From contig NZ_JMLW01000011.1 in assembly GCF_000686905.1 (NCBI RefSeq), positions 28,096 through 92,095 on the forward strand: 64,000 bases of DNA. The letters run 5' to 3'. This document shows positions 26,111-36,741 of this stretch, in pieces (the first letter of the stretch is position 1; every line of letters begins with the position of its first letter). This DNA is from Marinospirillum insulare DSM 21763. GTDB taxonomy: Bacteria > Pseudomonadota > Gammaproteobacteria > Pseudomonadales > Halomonadaceae. Under the pieces are notes generated by a model. The model was not told where the DNA came from, did no database searches, and was given only the letters and a program-made list of their open reading frames with translations. Both the position numbers and the translations under genes were made by a program.

Positions 26111-27703
26111 TTAGGGGTTTTTTACGTAGGCATTACTGCGAAGGTAGAACCACCAGTTAACCACCAGACAAAGCGCATAAAAAACCGCAAAGCCATACAT
26201 AGCCATTTCTGGTGTTCCTGCGCGTATTTGATCACCCATAACAATGGGTGCAATAAAAGCACCATAAGCAGCAACGGCAGAAGTCCAGCCTAAAACAGGG
26301 CCTTTTTGTTGTTGGTTAAAAATAACCCCTATGCTTCGGAAGGTAGAGCCGTTACCTATACCACTGGCGGCAAACAGCACCACAAAAAGTATTAAGAAAG
26401 TATAAAAGTAGCTATTAGGGTCATTAGAGTTGTAGGCCAACATCATTACATAGCCAGTTGCTACTGAAGCAAAAACCATAACCACAGAAATAATCTGCGT
26501 AACGATGGCACCGCCCACCTTGTCTGAAATCCAACCACCCACAGGGCGAATAAGCGCACCTACAAATGGACCTATCCAAGACCAAGTAAGCGCACTAGGC
26601 GCATTATCATTCACCACACGCAGCACATTGCCATCAGCATCAACCTGCATTAAGTTGCCAAAAATAACACTGATAGATAGAGGTAGAGCTGCTGAGAAAC
26701 CAATGAATGAGCCAAAGGTTAATATATAAAGCACGGTCATAGACCAGGTGTGCTTGTTAGAAAAAATACTAAACTGCTTTTTAATGTTGGGCTTAATATC
26801 ACCAGGTATTATTTTTAATAAAAATACTGTGAGCAGGATAGTTAAGGGTAAAGCTACCCACATGCTCATATAGTTAAGCGCCATTACACCAACAATGGAG
26901 GTAATAATACCCACTAAATACAAGCCAAGAATTTTACTAAAGGCAGCAAAGGGAGTACCTGGATTAGGTGTAATAACACGCAGGTTATTCATACCCAACC
27001 AGCCAGCAAAAGCTAAAGGTATTAAGAAAACCAGCCACACAAACCCAGCATTTTGAATCCAAGTATTGGTACCCGCTTCTATACGACCAATTAAAGTACC
27101 GCTGGCTTTTTGTAAGGCTAAAGGTTCACCAGCTAAAAAACCAAATACGCCCACGGTCATAACTAAGGGTATAAGAATCTGCATGGTAGTAACCCCAAAG
27201 TTACCTAAGCCAGCATTCATACCCAAACCATAGCCCTGTTTACTTTTTGGAAAGAAAGTACTGATGTTACTCATAGAGCAAGCAAAATTACCGCCACCTA
27301 TACCCGATAATAAAGCCAAAGCTTGGAAGACGATTAAAGGGGTCGACGGATTCATTAATGCTAAGCCTGTTCCCAAGGCTGGAAACATTAGCAGGGCTGT
27401 GGTCAAAAAGATGGTGTTACGACCACCCGCTATGCTTATCATAAAAGAAGCTGGAATACGCAGGGTTGCACCCGATAAGCCAGCAATGGCGGTTAGTGTG
27501 AAAAGCTGTTCAACACTAAAAGAAAAACCCAAATTTTGCATTTGGGCGGTAATCATTCCCCACATTAACCAAACTGCAAAGCCGATTAACAGGCTAGGAA
27601 TGGATATCCATAGATTGCGATTAGCGATTTTTTGACCTTTTTCTTGCCAGTAGGTCTCATTCTCGACATCCCAATCATGTATGTCTTGATTTGTTTTAGC
27701 CAT
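26111..27703 (-). CDS. narK: NarK2-type nitrate/nitrite MFS transporter
   Basis: Major facilitator protein of 530 residues from ATG 27703 (GAGA upstream); an upstream in-frame start would add 13 basic residues without membrane sense. It carries the E. coli NarK-like N-terminus (YWQEKGQKIANRNLWISIPSLL), the arginine in ATLRIPASFM, and the nitrate signatures GLGNFGVTTMQ and GIGNGSTFRSIG. This type exchanges nitrate for nitrite or imports nitrate. It is first in the narK-usp-narK group. NarL-type sites lie in the 239 bases upstream. Confidence 0.9.
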   Translation of the reverse strand: MAKTNQDIHDWDVENETYWQEKGQKIANRNLWISIPSLLIGFAVWLMWGMITAQMQNLGFSFSVEQLFTLTAIAGLSGATLRIPASFMISIAGGRNTIFLTTALLMFPALGTGLALMNPSTPLIVFQALALLSGIGGGNFACSMSNISTFFPKSKQGYGLGMNAGLGNFGVTTMQILIPLVMTVGVFGFLAGEPLALQKASGTLIGRIEAGTNTWIQNAGFVWLVFLIPLAFAGWLGMNNLRVITPNPGTPFAAFSKILGLYLVGIITSIVGVMALNYMSMWVALPLTILLTVFLLKIIPGDIKPNIKKQFSIFSNKHTWSMTVLYILTFGSFIGFSAALPLSISVIFGNLMQVDADGNVLRVVNDNAPSALTWSWIGPFVGALIRPVGGWISDKVGGAIVTQIISVVMVFASVATGYVMMLAYNSNDPNSYFYTFLILFVVLFAASGIGNGSTFRSIGVIFNQQQKGPVLGWTSAVAAYGAFIAPIVMGDQIRAGTPEMAMYGFAVFYALCLVVNWWFYLRSNAYVKNP

Positions 27704-27791
27704 GGTCGTATCTCTTTTCCGTAGTGAATACAAAGCTGCCACTTACAGAAATAAAGATACGCTTTAACAATTAAAAAAGTAGTTGCCCAAA

Positions 27792-27823
27792 ATAGGTAGT
27801 TTTTGTCTTCTACTCATTAAGTA
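27792..27823 (-). promoter_or_regulatory. NarL-type heptamers upstream of narK
   Basis: TACCTAT (minus strand, 27792-27798) and the inverted pair formed by TACTCATTAAGTA (27811-27823) fit the NarL heptamer TACYYMT. They lie 90-120 bases upstream of narK. Short motifs occur by chance, so this is a candidate only. Confidence 0.4.
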
Positions 27824-27942
27824 ATAGCCCGACAGAAAGTCCATCTCTTTGTTTTTAAAGTGTTTTCTTGAATTTACCTTTGGTTTTCTATAAAAAACTG
27901 ACCCATTAGATTTTTGTAGGTACTTATTAGCAAAAGTTAAAT

Positions 27943-28605
27943 CTACTCTGGATGACGTGTCACGCCTTCTTGCACCGCCCAAACTGCCACTTCAACTCTT
28001 GAGCGTAGCTGCATTTTTTTGAGTAGGTTTTTTACATGCACTTTTACTGTGCCTTCGGTTACATCTAAGCGCCTGGCAATCATTTTGTTAGATAAGCCTT
28101 CAGCAATTAAGCGCATTATTTGCATTTCGCGTGCAGTTAAATTGGCAATATCTGGACCAGAAGTAGCTGAGCGCTGATTACGCAAGGCTTTGGCCAAAAG
28201 TGTGGTTAACCTTTCGCTCACCACCATTTTACCCAAGGCCGCTTGGCGCAATTCTTCTAATAGATCTTCTGGCTCCATATCTTTTAATAAGTAACCATCA
28301 GCACCTGACTTTAAAGCCGCTACCACGTCTTCCTCATGGTCAGATACAGTAAACATAACTATTCGTGATGCAACGCCTTCTGCTCTTAACTGCTTGAGCA
28401 CCTCTATACCGTTGGTGCCTGGCATATTCAAATCTAAAAGAATCAAATCTGGATCTAGCTCTAAAGCAATTTTCACACCTTCTTCTGGACTACCAACATC
28501 ACCCACCAACAGCAAATCTTCTTCATCTTCTATTAGCTGCTTTATGCCTTTACGCAAAAGCGGATGGTCGTCAATAATAATGATCTTTGCTTGCTCTTCA
28601 CTCAT
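27943..28605 (-). CDS. narL: Nitrate/nitrite response regulator NarL
   Basis: LuxR-type response regulator of 220 residues. The receiver has [18 protein letters not shown], phospho-acceptor in [14 protein letters not shown] (about residue 58) and the lysine in [12 protein letters not shown]. The C-terminal helix-turn-helix is [20 protein letters not shown] ... [17 protein letters not shown]. It lies 28 bases after narX and is transcribed with it. It should bind TACYYMT heptamers near narG and narK. Confidence 0.94.
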   Translation of the reverse strand: MSEEQAKIIIIDDHPLLRKGIKQLIEDEEDLLLVGDVGSPEEGVKIALELDPDLILLDLNMPGTNGIEVLKQLRAEGVASRIVMFTVSDHEEDVVAALKSGADGYLLKDMEPEDLLEELRQAALGKMVVSERLTTLLAKALRNQRSATSGPDIANLTAREMQIMRLIAEGLSNKMIARRLDVTEGTVKVHVKNLLKKMQLRSRVEVAVWAVQEGVTRHPE

Positions 28606-28633
28606 TTTTTAATCCCACTAAAATTTTATGCCT

Positions 28634-30502
28634 TTAGGCTGGTGTGCTTGCTGACTGCAGCTGTAGCGAGGCAGGTATAAAGCTTAAATACAACCCAACG
28701 CCACCCCCTCTACGGTTATAAAGATTGATTTTACCTCCTAGGGTTAAAGCCCTGTCACGCATAATCACTAAGCCATAATGTTGGTCTGGTGAGCTAGCTT
28801 CTTTAAACCCTCGGCCGTTATCCTCTATTGCCACCTCGACCTCATCGCCTTTTCTGCCCACTAAAACCTTAACATTGGTTGCCTTTGCATGCTTTACCAC
28901 ATTGGAGAGTGCTTCTCTAATCACTTGCAACACATGAATTTCTTCATTTGGGCTTAATAAGTCTGAGGGCAGATCAAATTCTACAAAAATATTAAAACCT
29001 AAGCGCTCTGAGAACTCCTCGATCGTTTTTTCTATAGCAGATCTCAAGCCTGGTTTATCTAGCTCCAAACGGAAGGTGGTTAGGAGCTCGCGTAGTTGGC
29101 GATAAGCATTACTAACACCTGCGCGAACTTCTCCCAGTGTTTCTTGCTGTTTTTCAGAGGCATTCTCTTTCTTTTGTTGTTTTTGTAAGCGGCTGATTTG
29201 AATTTTTAAATAAGAAAGTGACTGTGCTAAGGAATCATGCAGCTCACGGGCAATAATACTGCGCTCTTCTAACAAAGAAAGCTGCTGACCTTCTTGCATT
29301 TGCTGCTGAATATAAACCGCAGTTGCTAATTGATCGGCTAAAGTTTGCAATAGTCGCACTGCTCTTTGGCTTAACTGGCGACCTAAGGGATAGGCAACAT
29401 CTAGAGTGCCTAAACGTCTACCTGCTGTGGCAACAGGTAAATACATATGCTCGTGTCCACCGGCAATGGTTACATTGGTTAAAGAGCTTTTATCTATACA
29501 AGCTGAACAGTCTAAGTTACGGCAATAAACAGGCCGAGTCGCACTTAGAGTCGTCATCACCTTAATGCTTTTTTGCTGGTCATCTAAATAAAGATTTATC
29601 GAGCCTATATCGATTAACTCTTCTAGTTTTTTCAACATAGGAACAGCATTGTGGCAAATATTATCGCTATTTTCATAGAGCAACCGCCCAGTATCGTGTA
29701 GCAGCTGCAAGGCTTGATGACTACGTTCTAGTTCTTGTGTTTTTTGAGAAACGAGTTTTTCTAAACTACGGTAGTTAAGCGAGAGGTCTCGCGACATATC
29801 ATTAACCGCCTCACCTAGGTCTGATAACTCATCATTATTCTTAGCCTGCTTGCGAACGACAAAGTTACCTCGGCGCACCTCTTTAACTTGCGCCATTAGT
29901 TTAGCTAAGGGGATAACCACTTTTTCTCTAATGTCTAAAAAGGCTATTAGAATAGCGACCAAGGCTAACAACATAAAAGTGGTTTGAATAAATATTTGCA
30001 GCTTAACTTTATTGTCGGTACTTTTTTCTAAGGAAGAGACCATGTTGTCAATTAAATGGTATTGCGAATCCAGCAAAGCTTCTAATTCAATTAACTCATA
30101 AGCACTACTAGAACCAACTTCGGTAAGTTTAGGGTTTATATTTGTTTGCCACTTATCTACTACGGCTTCATACAAAAGATGCAAACTATGATCATTAGAA
30201 CGAGGTATTGAATCAACCAACTCTTTATTTTTTAGCCTTTCTACAAAACCCTTCGTGGCTTTGATTAATTTTTCATTCGCTTCTGCTTTAACATCATTAT
30301 CTAAACGAATTTCTTGCAGACTGTTAACAATGCGAAAAGTTTGCATACGCAAAGAACCAGCAATATTTAATGCCGCTGCATCACCTTTCATACGGTCAGA
30401 AACTACATAAGAAACCAAGATACTGGTTAGGGCCATAAAACTAATAATGACCATGTGGACTGCAATGCGGGTGACTAGAGACTTTTTTCTCACACACTTC
30501 AC
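28634..30502 (-). CDS. narX: Nitrate/nitrite sensor histidine kinase NarX
   Basis: Inner-membrane kinase of 622 residues. The first helix (residues 10-32) is followed by the periplasmic P-box NIAGSLRMQTFRIVNSLQEI, which binds nitrate in NarX/NarQ. A four-helix sensor, a second membrane helix (about 170-190), HAMP, a GAF-like central module with cysteines (CRNLDCSACID) and a HisKA_3 domain with ARELHDSLAQSL (histidine near residue 415) follow. ATPase motifs are EALSNVVKHA and DNGRGF. GTG 30502 is used; a GTG nine bases downstream is also possible. Confidence 0.93.
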   Translation of the reverse strand: MKCVRKKSLVTRIAVHMVIISFMALTSILVSYVVSDRMKGDAAALNIAGSLRMQTFRIVNSLQEIRLDNDVKAEANEKLIKATKGFVERLKNKELVDSIPRSNDHSLHLLYEAVVDKWQTNINPKLTEVGSSSAYELIELEALLDSQYHLIDNMVSSLEKSTDNKVKLQIFIQTTFMLLALVAILIAFLDIREKVVIPLAKLMAQVKEVRRGNFVVRKQAKNNDELSDLGEAVNDMSRDLSLNYRSLEKLVSQKTQELERSHQALQLLHDTGRLLYENSDNICHNAVPMLKKLEELIDIGSINLYLDDQQKSIKVMTTLSATRPVYCRNLDCSACIDKSSLTNVTIAGGHEHMYLPVATAGRRLGTLDVAYPLGRQLSQRAVRLLQTLADQLATAVYIQQQMQEGQQLSLLEERSIIARELHDSLAQSLSYLKIQISRLQKQQKKENASEKQQETLGEVRAGVSNAYRQLRELLTTFRLELDKPGLRSAIEKTIEEFSERLGFNIFVEFDLPSDLLSPNEEIHVLQVIREALSNVVKHAKATNVKVLVGRKGDEVEVAIEDNGRGFKEASSPDQHYGLVIMRDRALTLGGKINLYNRRGGGVGLYLSFIPASLQLQSASTPA

Positions 30503-30560
30503 TCTTGGGTTATTGAGTAACTACCTTCCCATAAAACACCTAAACCCAGAGTATCTCTTA

Positions 30561-30567
30561 AGGGGTA
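30561..30567 (-). promoter_or_regulatory. NarL-type heptamer upstream of narG
   Basis: TACCCCT on the minus strand fits TACYYMT exactly. It lies 138 bases before narG in the 202-base region shared with narX. No complete FNR box is visible in this region, only a half-site ATCAA near 30664. Confidence 0.3.
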
Positions 30568-30704
30568 TTTTGGCTATTTCTGGTGGTATTCATACAGTAT
30601 TTTTTTAAAAGCTAGTACAAACTCAGTTGTGTAGCGGGCAGTTTTATCGGTTTTTATAAATCTATCAACTGTCTTTTTATCCTGAGGAGTCCGGGAGAGC
30701 GACT

Positions 30705-33700
30705 ATGAGTCACTTCATCGATCGACTGAATTATTTTAAGAAATCAAGGGTGCCCTTTGCTGATGGGCATGGCGAAACACAAGTAACCAACCGTGACTGG
30801 GAAGATGGTTATCGTCAACGCTGGCAGCACGATAAAATTGTGCGCTCTACGCATGGTGTTAACTGTACTGGGTCTTGTAGCTGGAAAATTTACGTTAAAA
30901 ATGGCCTAGTAACTTGGGAAACCCAGCAAACTGACTATCCACGTACCCGCCCAGATTTACCTAACCATGAACCTCGTGGCTGCCCTCGTGGTGCTAGCTA
31001 CTCTTGGTACATGTATAGCGCGAACCGCCTTAAATATCCATTAATGCGCAAGTCACTGATTCAACTCTGGCGCAAGGCTAAACAAGAGTTTAGTGACCCA
31101 GTCGAAGCTTGGGCTTCTATTGTTCAAGACCCAGTGAAGTCTAAACAGTACAAAGAGCGCCGTGGTTTAGGTGGTTTTGTACGTTCTGACTGGGAAGAAG
31201 TGAATGAGCTAATTGCTGCATCTAACGTCTACACTGCCAAAGAGCACGGCCCAGACCGCATTATTGGCTTCTCACCTATTCCTGCCATGTCAATGATTTC
31301 CTACGCTGCAGGTAGCCGTTACTTGTCTTTAATTGGCGGTGTCTGCCTCAGTTTCTATGACTGGTACTGTGACTTGCCTCCAGCCTCTCCTATGACTTGG
31401 GGTGAGCAAACCGACGTTCCAGAATCGGCTGACTGGTATAACAGTAACTACATTATTGCTTGGGGTTCTAACGTTCCTCAAACCCGTACGCCTGATGCTC
31501 ACTTCTTTACCGAAGTTCGCTACAAGGGCACTAAAACCGTAGCCATTACCCCTGACTATGCCGAAGTTGCCAAATTAGCTGACCAGTGGATTAACCCTAA
31601 ACAGGGTACTGATGCTGCTTTAGCCATGGCTTTTGGTCACGTTATTCTTAAAGAGTTTCACCTAGACAACCCGAGTGAATATTTTACCGACTATGTGCGC
31701 CGTTACACCGACATGCCCTACTTGGTTATGTTGGAAGAACGCGATGATGGTGTTTATGCGCCAGGTCGTTTTTTACGCGCTAGCGACTTTGCTGACCAGC
31801 TAGGCCAAGAAAATAATCCTGACTGGAAAACCATTGCTATAGACGAAGAGTCAGACAAGTACGTTACACCTAATGGCTCTATCGGTTTCCGCTGGGGTGA
31901 AAAAGGTCGCTGGAACTTAGAGCAAAAAGCCAATGTAGACCAAAAAGACATTAAGCTGCGTTTAAGTTTAATTGATGCGCATGATGACAAGGTCACCGTA
32001 GGCTTTCCCTATTTTGGTGGTATCAAGCATGAGCACTGGCAGCACGTTGAACACAACAATGTTGTTAAGCACACCCTACCCGTGCGCAACCTTCAACTGG
32101 CCGATGGTAGCCAAGTAAAAGTAGCCGCCGTTTATGACTTAATGATTGCCAACTACGGTATTAGCCGTGGCTTAGGTGATGACGATGGTGCAACTAGTTA
32201 TGATCAAATAGCGCCTTACACCCCAGCTTGGCAGGAACAAATCACCGGTGTCCCACGCGAAACAGTGATTCGTATTGCGCGTGAGTTTGCTGATACAGCG
32301 AACAAAACCAAAGGTCGCTCGATGATTATTGTGGGCGCTGGTATGAACCACTGGTACCACATGGACATGAACTACCGCGGCCTAATGAATATGCTTATAT
32401 TCTGTGGCTGTATTGGTCAAAGTGGTGGTGGTTGGGCTCACTATGTGGGTCAAGAAAAGCTTCGCCCACAAACAGGCTGGCTACCCCTTGCCTTTGGTAG
32501 TGATTGGACACGTCCTCCACGTCACATGAATGGTACTTCTTTCTTTTATAACCACTCTAGCCAGTGGCGCTATGAGAAGTTGGAAGTGAGCGAAATACTG
32601 TCACCTATGGCTAACCCTGAAAAATATAAGGGTAATTTAATCGACTTTAACGTTCGTTCAGAACGCATGGGCTGGTTGCCTTCTGCACCTCAGCTAAATA
32701 CCAACCCTTTACGCATTGCCGAAAAAGCTAAAGCAGCTGGTTTATCACCTGAAGACTACACAGTTAAAGCACTTAAATCTGGCGAAATTGCTTTTGCTTC
32801 TGAGTCTCCCGATGACCCTAAAAACTTCCCTCGCAACCTATTTATTTGGCGTTCCAACCTCTTAGGTTCGTCCGGTAAAGGGCATGAATACATGCTTAAG
32901 TACTTGTTAGGCACCAAGCATGGTTTGCAGGGTAAAGACTTAGGGCAAGAAGGTGGTGAGAAGCCTTTAGAAGTTGAATGGCGTGATGACCCACAAGATG
33001 GCAAGTTAGACTTGTTAGTGACTCTCGACTTCCGTATGTCAACTACCTGCCTTTATTCAGACATTGTTCTTCCTACCGCTACCTGGTACGAAAAAAATGA
33101 CCTGAATACTTCAGACATGCACCCCTTTATTCACCCTTTAACTGCGGCAACTGACCCAGCTTGGGAAGCTCGTAGTGACTGGGAGATTTATAAAGGCATA
33201 GCCAAAGCTTTTTCTAAAGCTTGTGTGGGTCACCTAGGCGAAGAAACCGACCTAGTTACCTTGCCTCTACAACACGACTCACCCGGAGAACTAGGTCAGG
33301 CATTTGAAGTGCAAGACTGGAAAAAAGGCGAGTGTGAACTTATTCCTGGCAAAACAGCACCTTCGCTAATTACCGTTGAGCGTAATTATCCTGAAACTTA
33401 TGCACGCTTTACTTCACTTGGCCCAGCTTTAGACAAACTAGGTAACGGTGGTAAAGGCATTAACTGGAATACCGACTCTGAAATTGAGTTGTTAGGACAG
33501 CTTAACCACAAACAATTAACAGGCTCTTCTGAAGGTCGTCCAAAAATTGATTCGGCCATTGATGCTGCTGAGGTTATTTTAACCCTAGCACCAGAAACCA
33601 ATGGTGCAGTTGCAGTAAAAGCTTGGCAGGCGCTCTCAGACATTACTGGCCTAGAGCACACTCACCTAGCTAAACCAAAAGAAGACGAAAAGATTCGCTT

Positions 33701-34454
33701 CCGCGATATTGTTGCTCAGCCACGTAAGATTATCTCTAGCCCGACCTGGTCTGGCTTAGAAGATGAGCACGTTTCTTACAACGCTTGTTACACCAACATT
33801 CACGAGCTGATTCCTTTCCGCACCTTAACCGGTCGTCAGCAGCTTTACCAAGACCACCCTTGGATGCGTGACTTTGGCGAAAGCTTTGTTTCTTACCGTC
33901 CACCCATTAATACCAAAACAGCAGCACCTTTGCTGAATGCTAAACCTAATGGCAACCCTGAGAAGGCATTGAACTTCTTAACACCTCACCAAAAATGGGG
34001 TATTCACAGTACTTATAGCGACAACCTATTAATGCTAACTCTTTCACGTGGTGGCCCAATTGTGTGGCTAAGTGAAGATGACGCTAAAGAAATAGGTGTT
34101 GAAGATAACGACTGGATAGAAGCGTTTAATGCTAACGGCTCTATCGCTGCAAGGGCTGTTGTTAGTCAGCGGGTTATGCCTGGCATGGTGATGATGTATC
34201 ACGCCCAGGAACGTATCGTAAATATTCCTGGTTCTGAAGTGACTGGTACACGCGGTGGTATTCATAACTCAGTAACTCGTGCTTGCCCTAAACCAACTCA
34301 CATGATTGGTGGCTATGCGCACCAAGCTTATGGTTTTAACTACTACGGAACCGTTGGCTCTAACCGTGACGAATTTGTCATCGTACGCAAAATGAAGCGT
34401 GTTGATTGGTTAGATGGTGAAGGTAACGATTATCAGCAGGAGGCAGTGAAATGA
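30705..34454 (+). CDS. narG: Respiratory nitrate reductase alpha subunit NarG
   Basis: Molybdopterin catalytic subunit that reduces nitrate to nitrite at the cytoplasmic face of the inner membrane. The 1249-residue chain is close to E. coli NarG (1247). The N-terminus MSHFIDRLNYFKK ends in the family's remnant twin-arginine-like segment. The FS0 cluster ligands are in STHGVNCTGSCSWK and EPRGCPRGASYSWY, and the molybdenum-ligand aspartate region is GSNVPQTRTPDAHFF. GGAG precedes the start. It overlaps narH by four bases (ATGA). Confidence 0.98.
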   Translation: MSHFIDRLNYFKKSRVPFADGHGETQVTNRDWEDGYRQRWQHDKIVRSTHGVNCTGSCSWKIYVKNGLVTWETQQTDYPRTRPDLPNHEPRGCPRGASYSWYMYSANRLKYPLMRKSLIQLWRKAKQEFSDPVEAWASIVQDPVKSKQYKERRGLGGFVRSDWEEVNELIAASNVYTAKEHGPDRIIGFSPIPAMSMISYAAGSRYLSLIGGVCLSFYDWYCDLPPASPMTWGEQTDVPESADWYNSNYIIAWGSNVPQTRTPDAHFFTEVRYKGTKTVAITPDYAEVAKLADQWINPKQGTDAALAMAFGHVILKEFHLDNPSEYFTDYVRRYTDMPYLVMLEERDDGVYAPGRFLRASDFADQLGQENNPDWKTIAIDEESDKYVTPNGSIGFRWGEKGRWNLEQKANVDQKDIKLRLSLIDAHDDKVTVGFPYFGGIKHEHWQHVEHNNVVKHTLPVRNLQLADGSQVKVAAVYDLMIANYGISRGLGDDDGATSYDQIAPYTPAWQEQITGVPRETVIRIAREFADTANKTKGRSMIIVGAGMNHWYHMDMNYRGLMNMLIFCGCIGQSGGGWAHYVGQEKLRPQTGWLPLAFGSDWTRPPRHMNGTSFFYNHSSQWRYEKLEVSEILSPMANPEKYKGNLIDFNVRSERMGWLPSAPQLNTNPLRIAEKAKAAGLSPEDYTVKALKSGEIAFASESPDDPKNFPRNLFIWRSNLLGSSGKGHEYMLKYLLGTKHGLQGKDLGQEGGEKPLEVEWRDDPQDGKLDLLVTLDFRMSTTCLYSDIVLPTATWYEKNDLNTSDMHPFIHPLTAATDPAWEARSDWEIYKGIAKAFSKACVGHLGEETDLVTLPLQHDSPGELGQAFEVQDWKKGECELIPGKTAPSLITVERNYPETYARFTSLGPALDKLGNGGKGINWNTDSEIELLGQLNHKQLTGSSEGRPKIDSAIDAAEVILTLAPETNGAVAVKAWQALSDITGLEHTHLAKPKEDEKIRFRDIVAQPRKIISSPTWSGLEDEHVSYNACYTNIHELIPFRTLTGRQQLYQDHPWMRDFGESFVSYRPPINTKTAAPLLNAKPNGNPEKALNFLTPHQKWGIHSTYSDNLLMLTLSRGGPIVWLSEDDAKEIGVEDNDWIEAFNANGSIAARAVVSQRVMPGMVMMYHAQERIVNIPGSEVTGTRGGIHNSVTRACPKPTHMIGGYAHQAYGFNYYGTVGSNRDEFVIVRKMKRVDWLDGEGNDYQQEAVK

Positions 34455-36007
34455 AAATTCGCTCTCAAGTTGGCATGGTGCTCAACCTAGACAAATGTAT
34501 AGGCTGCCACACCTGCTCTGTAACCTGTAAAAACGTTTGGACCAGCCGTGAAGGTATGGAATACGCCTGGTTCAATAACGTAGAAACCAAGCCGGGTATT
34601 GGTTACCCCAAAGATTGGGAAGACCAAGACAAATGGAATGGTGGCTGGATTAGACGCAATGACGGCAAAATTGAACCTCGTATTGGCGGTAAATTCCGTG
34701 TTCTAGCGAATATCTTTGGCAACCCAGACTTGCCTGATATTCACGACTATTACGAGCCCTTCGATTTTGATTATCAGCATTTACATACCGCTGGTGATGT
34801 TAAGCACCAGCCAGTCGCTCGCCCACGTTCTGTTATTACTGGCAAGCGGATGAACAAGATTGAATGGGGCCCTAACTGGGAAGAAATCTTAGGTACTGAA
34901 TTTGCTAAGCGCCGCAAAGATAAAAACTTTGACAAGGTACAAGCAGACATCTACGGGCAGTTTGAAAACACCTTCATGATGTATCTGCCCCGCCTATGTG
35001 AGCACTGCCTTAACCCTACCTGCGTGGCTTCTTGTCCTAGCGGTGCAATTTATAAGCGTGAAGAAGACGGTATTGTACTGATTGACCAAGATAAATGCCG
35101 TGGCTGGCGTATGTGTATCAGTGGCTGCCCTTACAAAAAGATTTACTACAACTGGAAAAGCGGTAAGTCTGAAAAGTGCATCTTCTGTTACCCACGCATT
35201 GAAGCAGGTATGCCAACGGTTTGTTCAGAAACCTGTGTGGGCCGTATTCGTTACCTAGGTGTGCTGCTATATGACGCTGACCGCATTCAAGAAGTAGCCA
35301 GCACTCCAGATGAGGGCGACTTGTACGAAAAGCAATTAGAAATCTTCTTAGATCCGCACGACCCAGAAGTGATTGCTCAGGCTCGCAAAGATGGTATTAC
35401 TGAAAACGTACTTAAAGCGGCTCAAGCATCACCCGTTTGGAAGTTAGCAATGGATTGGCGCTTGGCTCTGCCCTTGCACCCTGAATACCGTACCCTGCCT
35501 ATGGTTTGGTATGTGCCACCGCTATCCCCCATTCAGTCAGCGGTGGATGCAGGTAATCTTGGGCACAGTGGCGTATTGCCAGATGTTGATAGCTTAAGAA
35601 TTCCTGTTCGCTACCTAGCTAACCTGTTAACTGCAGGCGATGAAAAGCCCATCTTGCTTGCACTTAAGCGCCTAATGGCGATGCGTGAGTACAAGCGAGC
35701 GCAGCAGGTTGAAGGGGTTGAAGACCTACGCGCATTAGAAGAAGTAGGCTTAACTAAAGCGCAAGCTGAAGATATGTACCGCTACTTAGCTATAGCTGAT
35801 TACGAAGATCGCTTTGTGATTCCAACCAGCCATAGAGAGCAAGCCCGTGAAGCTTACCCAGAGCGTAACGGCTGCGGCTTCAGCTTTGGTGATGGTTGCC
35901 ATGGCGACAGCAAGTTCAGCTTGTTTGGTGGCAATAAAACCACCACAACCATGGTTGAAAAAATCGGTGCTGTTCAGCAAGTCGACCCTGCATTATTAAA
36001 AGACTAA
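34451..36007 (+). CDS. narH: Respiratory nitrate reductase beta subunit NarH
   Basis: Iron-sulfur electron-transfer subunit of 518 residues, with four cysteine groups: CIGCHTCSVTC, CEHCLNPTCVASC, CRGWRMCISGC and CIFCYPRIEAGMPTVC. The tryptophan in CRGWRMC marks the [3Fe-4S] cluster as in E. coli. It passes electrons from NarI haem to NarG. The ATGA overlap with narG implies translational coupling. Confidence 0.98.
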   Translation: MKIRSQVGMVLNLDKCIGCHTCSVTCKNVWTSREGMEYAWFNNVETKPGIGYPKDWEDQDKWNGGWIRRNDGKIEPRIGGKFRVLANIFGNPDLPDIHDYYEPFDFDYQHLHTAGDVKHQPVARPRSVITGKRMNKIEWGPNWEEILGTEFAKRRKDKNFDKVQADIYGQFENTFMMYLPRLCEHCLNPTCVASCPSGAIYKREEDGIVLIDQDKCRGWRMCISGCPYKKIYYNWKSGKSEKCIFCYPRIEAGMPTVCSETCVGRIRYLGVLLYDADRIQEVASTPDEGDLYEKQLEIFLDPHDPEVIAQARKDGITENVLKAAQASPVWKLAMDWRLALPLHPEYRTLPMVWYVPPLSPIQSAVDAGNLGHSGVLPDVDSLRIPVRYLANLLTAGDEKPILLALKRLMAMREYKRAQQVEGVEDLRALEEVGLTKAQAEDMYRYLAIADYEDRFVIPTSHREQAREAYPERNGCGFSFGDGCHGDSKFSLFGGNKTTTTMVEKIGAVQQVDPALLKD

Positions 36008-36018
36008 GGAGATAATTC

Positions 36019-36741
36019 ATGCGAAGTTTAGCCCTACTGGCACGTCTGCTGGATTATCCCACTGCTGAGCTGATTGCAGCTCAGCAGGAGATCGATGAAA
36101 TCTTGCAGAACGACCCTAGTTTGCCTGATGCAAGTCGACCCTCGCTTATCGCTTTAGTAGATGAGCTATGCAGCAATGACTTGTTAGATAGCCAAGAAAG
36201 CTATGTGGCGACCTTTGATCGCGGGCGTGCGACCTCGCTGCTCTTATTTGAGCATGTACATGGTGAATCACGCGATCGTGGCCAAGCCATGGTCGATTTA
36301 ATGAACGAATATCAACAAGCCGGTTTAGAGATAGATACGCGAGAACTGCCAGACTATCTGCCCTTGTTCTTAGAGTTCTTATCAACCCGAGAGTCTGAAG
36401 AGATTTTCCAGTGGTTAGCTTCTATTAGCCACATTTTAGCCCTAGTTGCTGAACGCCTAAAACAGCGTGAAAGTAACTATGCCGCCATCTTCAACACCCT
36501 CGTTGCTTTAGCAGGTGAAGAAGCAGACTGGCAGCAACTGGCACTAACCGTTGCAGCAGAAGAAAGAGACGACACACCTGAAGCACTCGATAAGGTTTGG
36601 GAAGAGGAAATGGTGCGTTTTGTCGATGATCAAGGCGCATCCTGCGGTGAGTCTCAAGCAGTGAAACAGCGCCGTAGTGACTTAGGTAAGGTTCAGCCCT
36701 TGTATGTGCAAGAGCCTGCACCTAGAGGAGAGTTCTTATGA
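36019..36741 (+). CDS. narJ: Nitrate reductase assembly chaperone NarJ
   Basis: Cytoplasmic helical TorD/NarJ-family chaperone of 240 residues that holds NarGH until the molybdenum cofactor is inserted. Recognised from LARLLDYPTAELI, FDRGRATSLLLFEHVHGESRDRG (shown in part) and PDYLPLFLEFL. GGAG is present upstream. The gene overlaps narI by four bases. Confidence 0.95.
   Translation: MRSLALLARLLDYPTAELIAAQQEIDEILQNDPSLPDASRPSLIALVDELCSNDLLDSQESYVATFDRGRATSLLLFEHVHGESRDRGQAMVDLMNEYQQAGLEIDTRELPDYLPLFLEFLSTRESEEIFQWLASISHILALVAERLKQRESNYAAIFNTLVALAGEEADWQQLALTVAAEERDDTPEALDKVWEEEMVRFVDDQGASCGESQAVKQRRSDLGKVQPLYVQEPAPRGEFL

Noticed and set aside
30655..30668. FNR box before narG
   Set aside because: Only the ATCAA half is present; the other half matches two of five positions.
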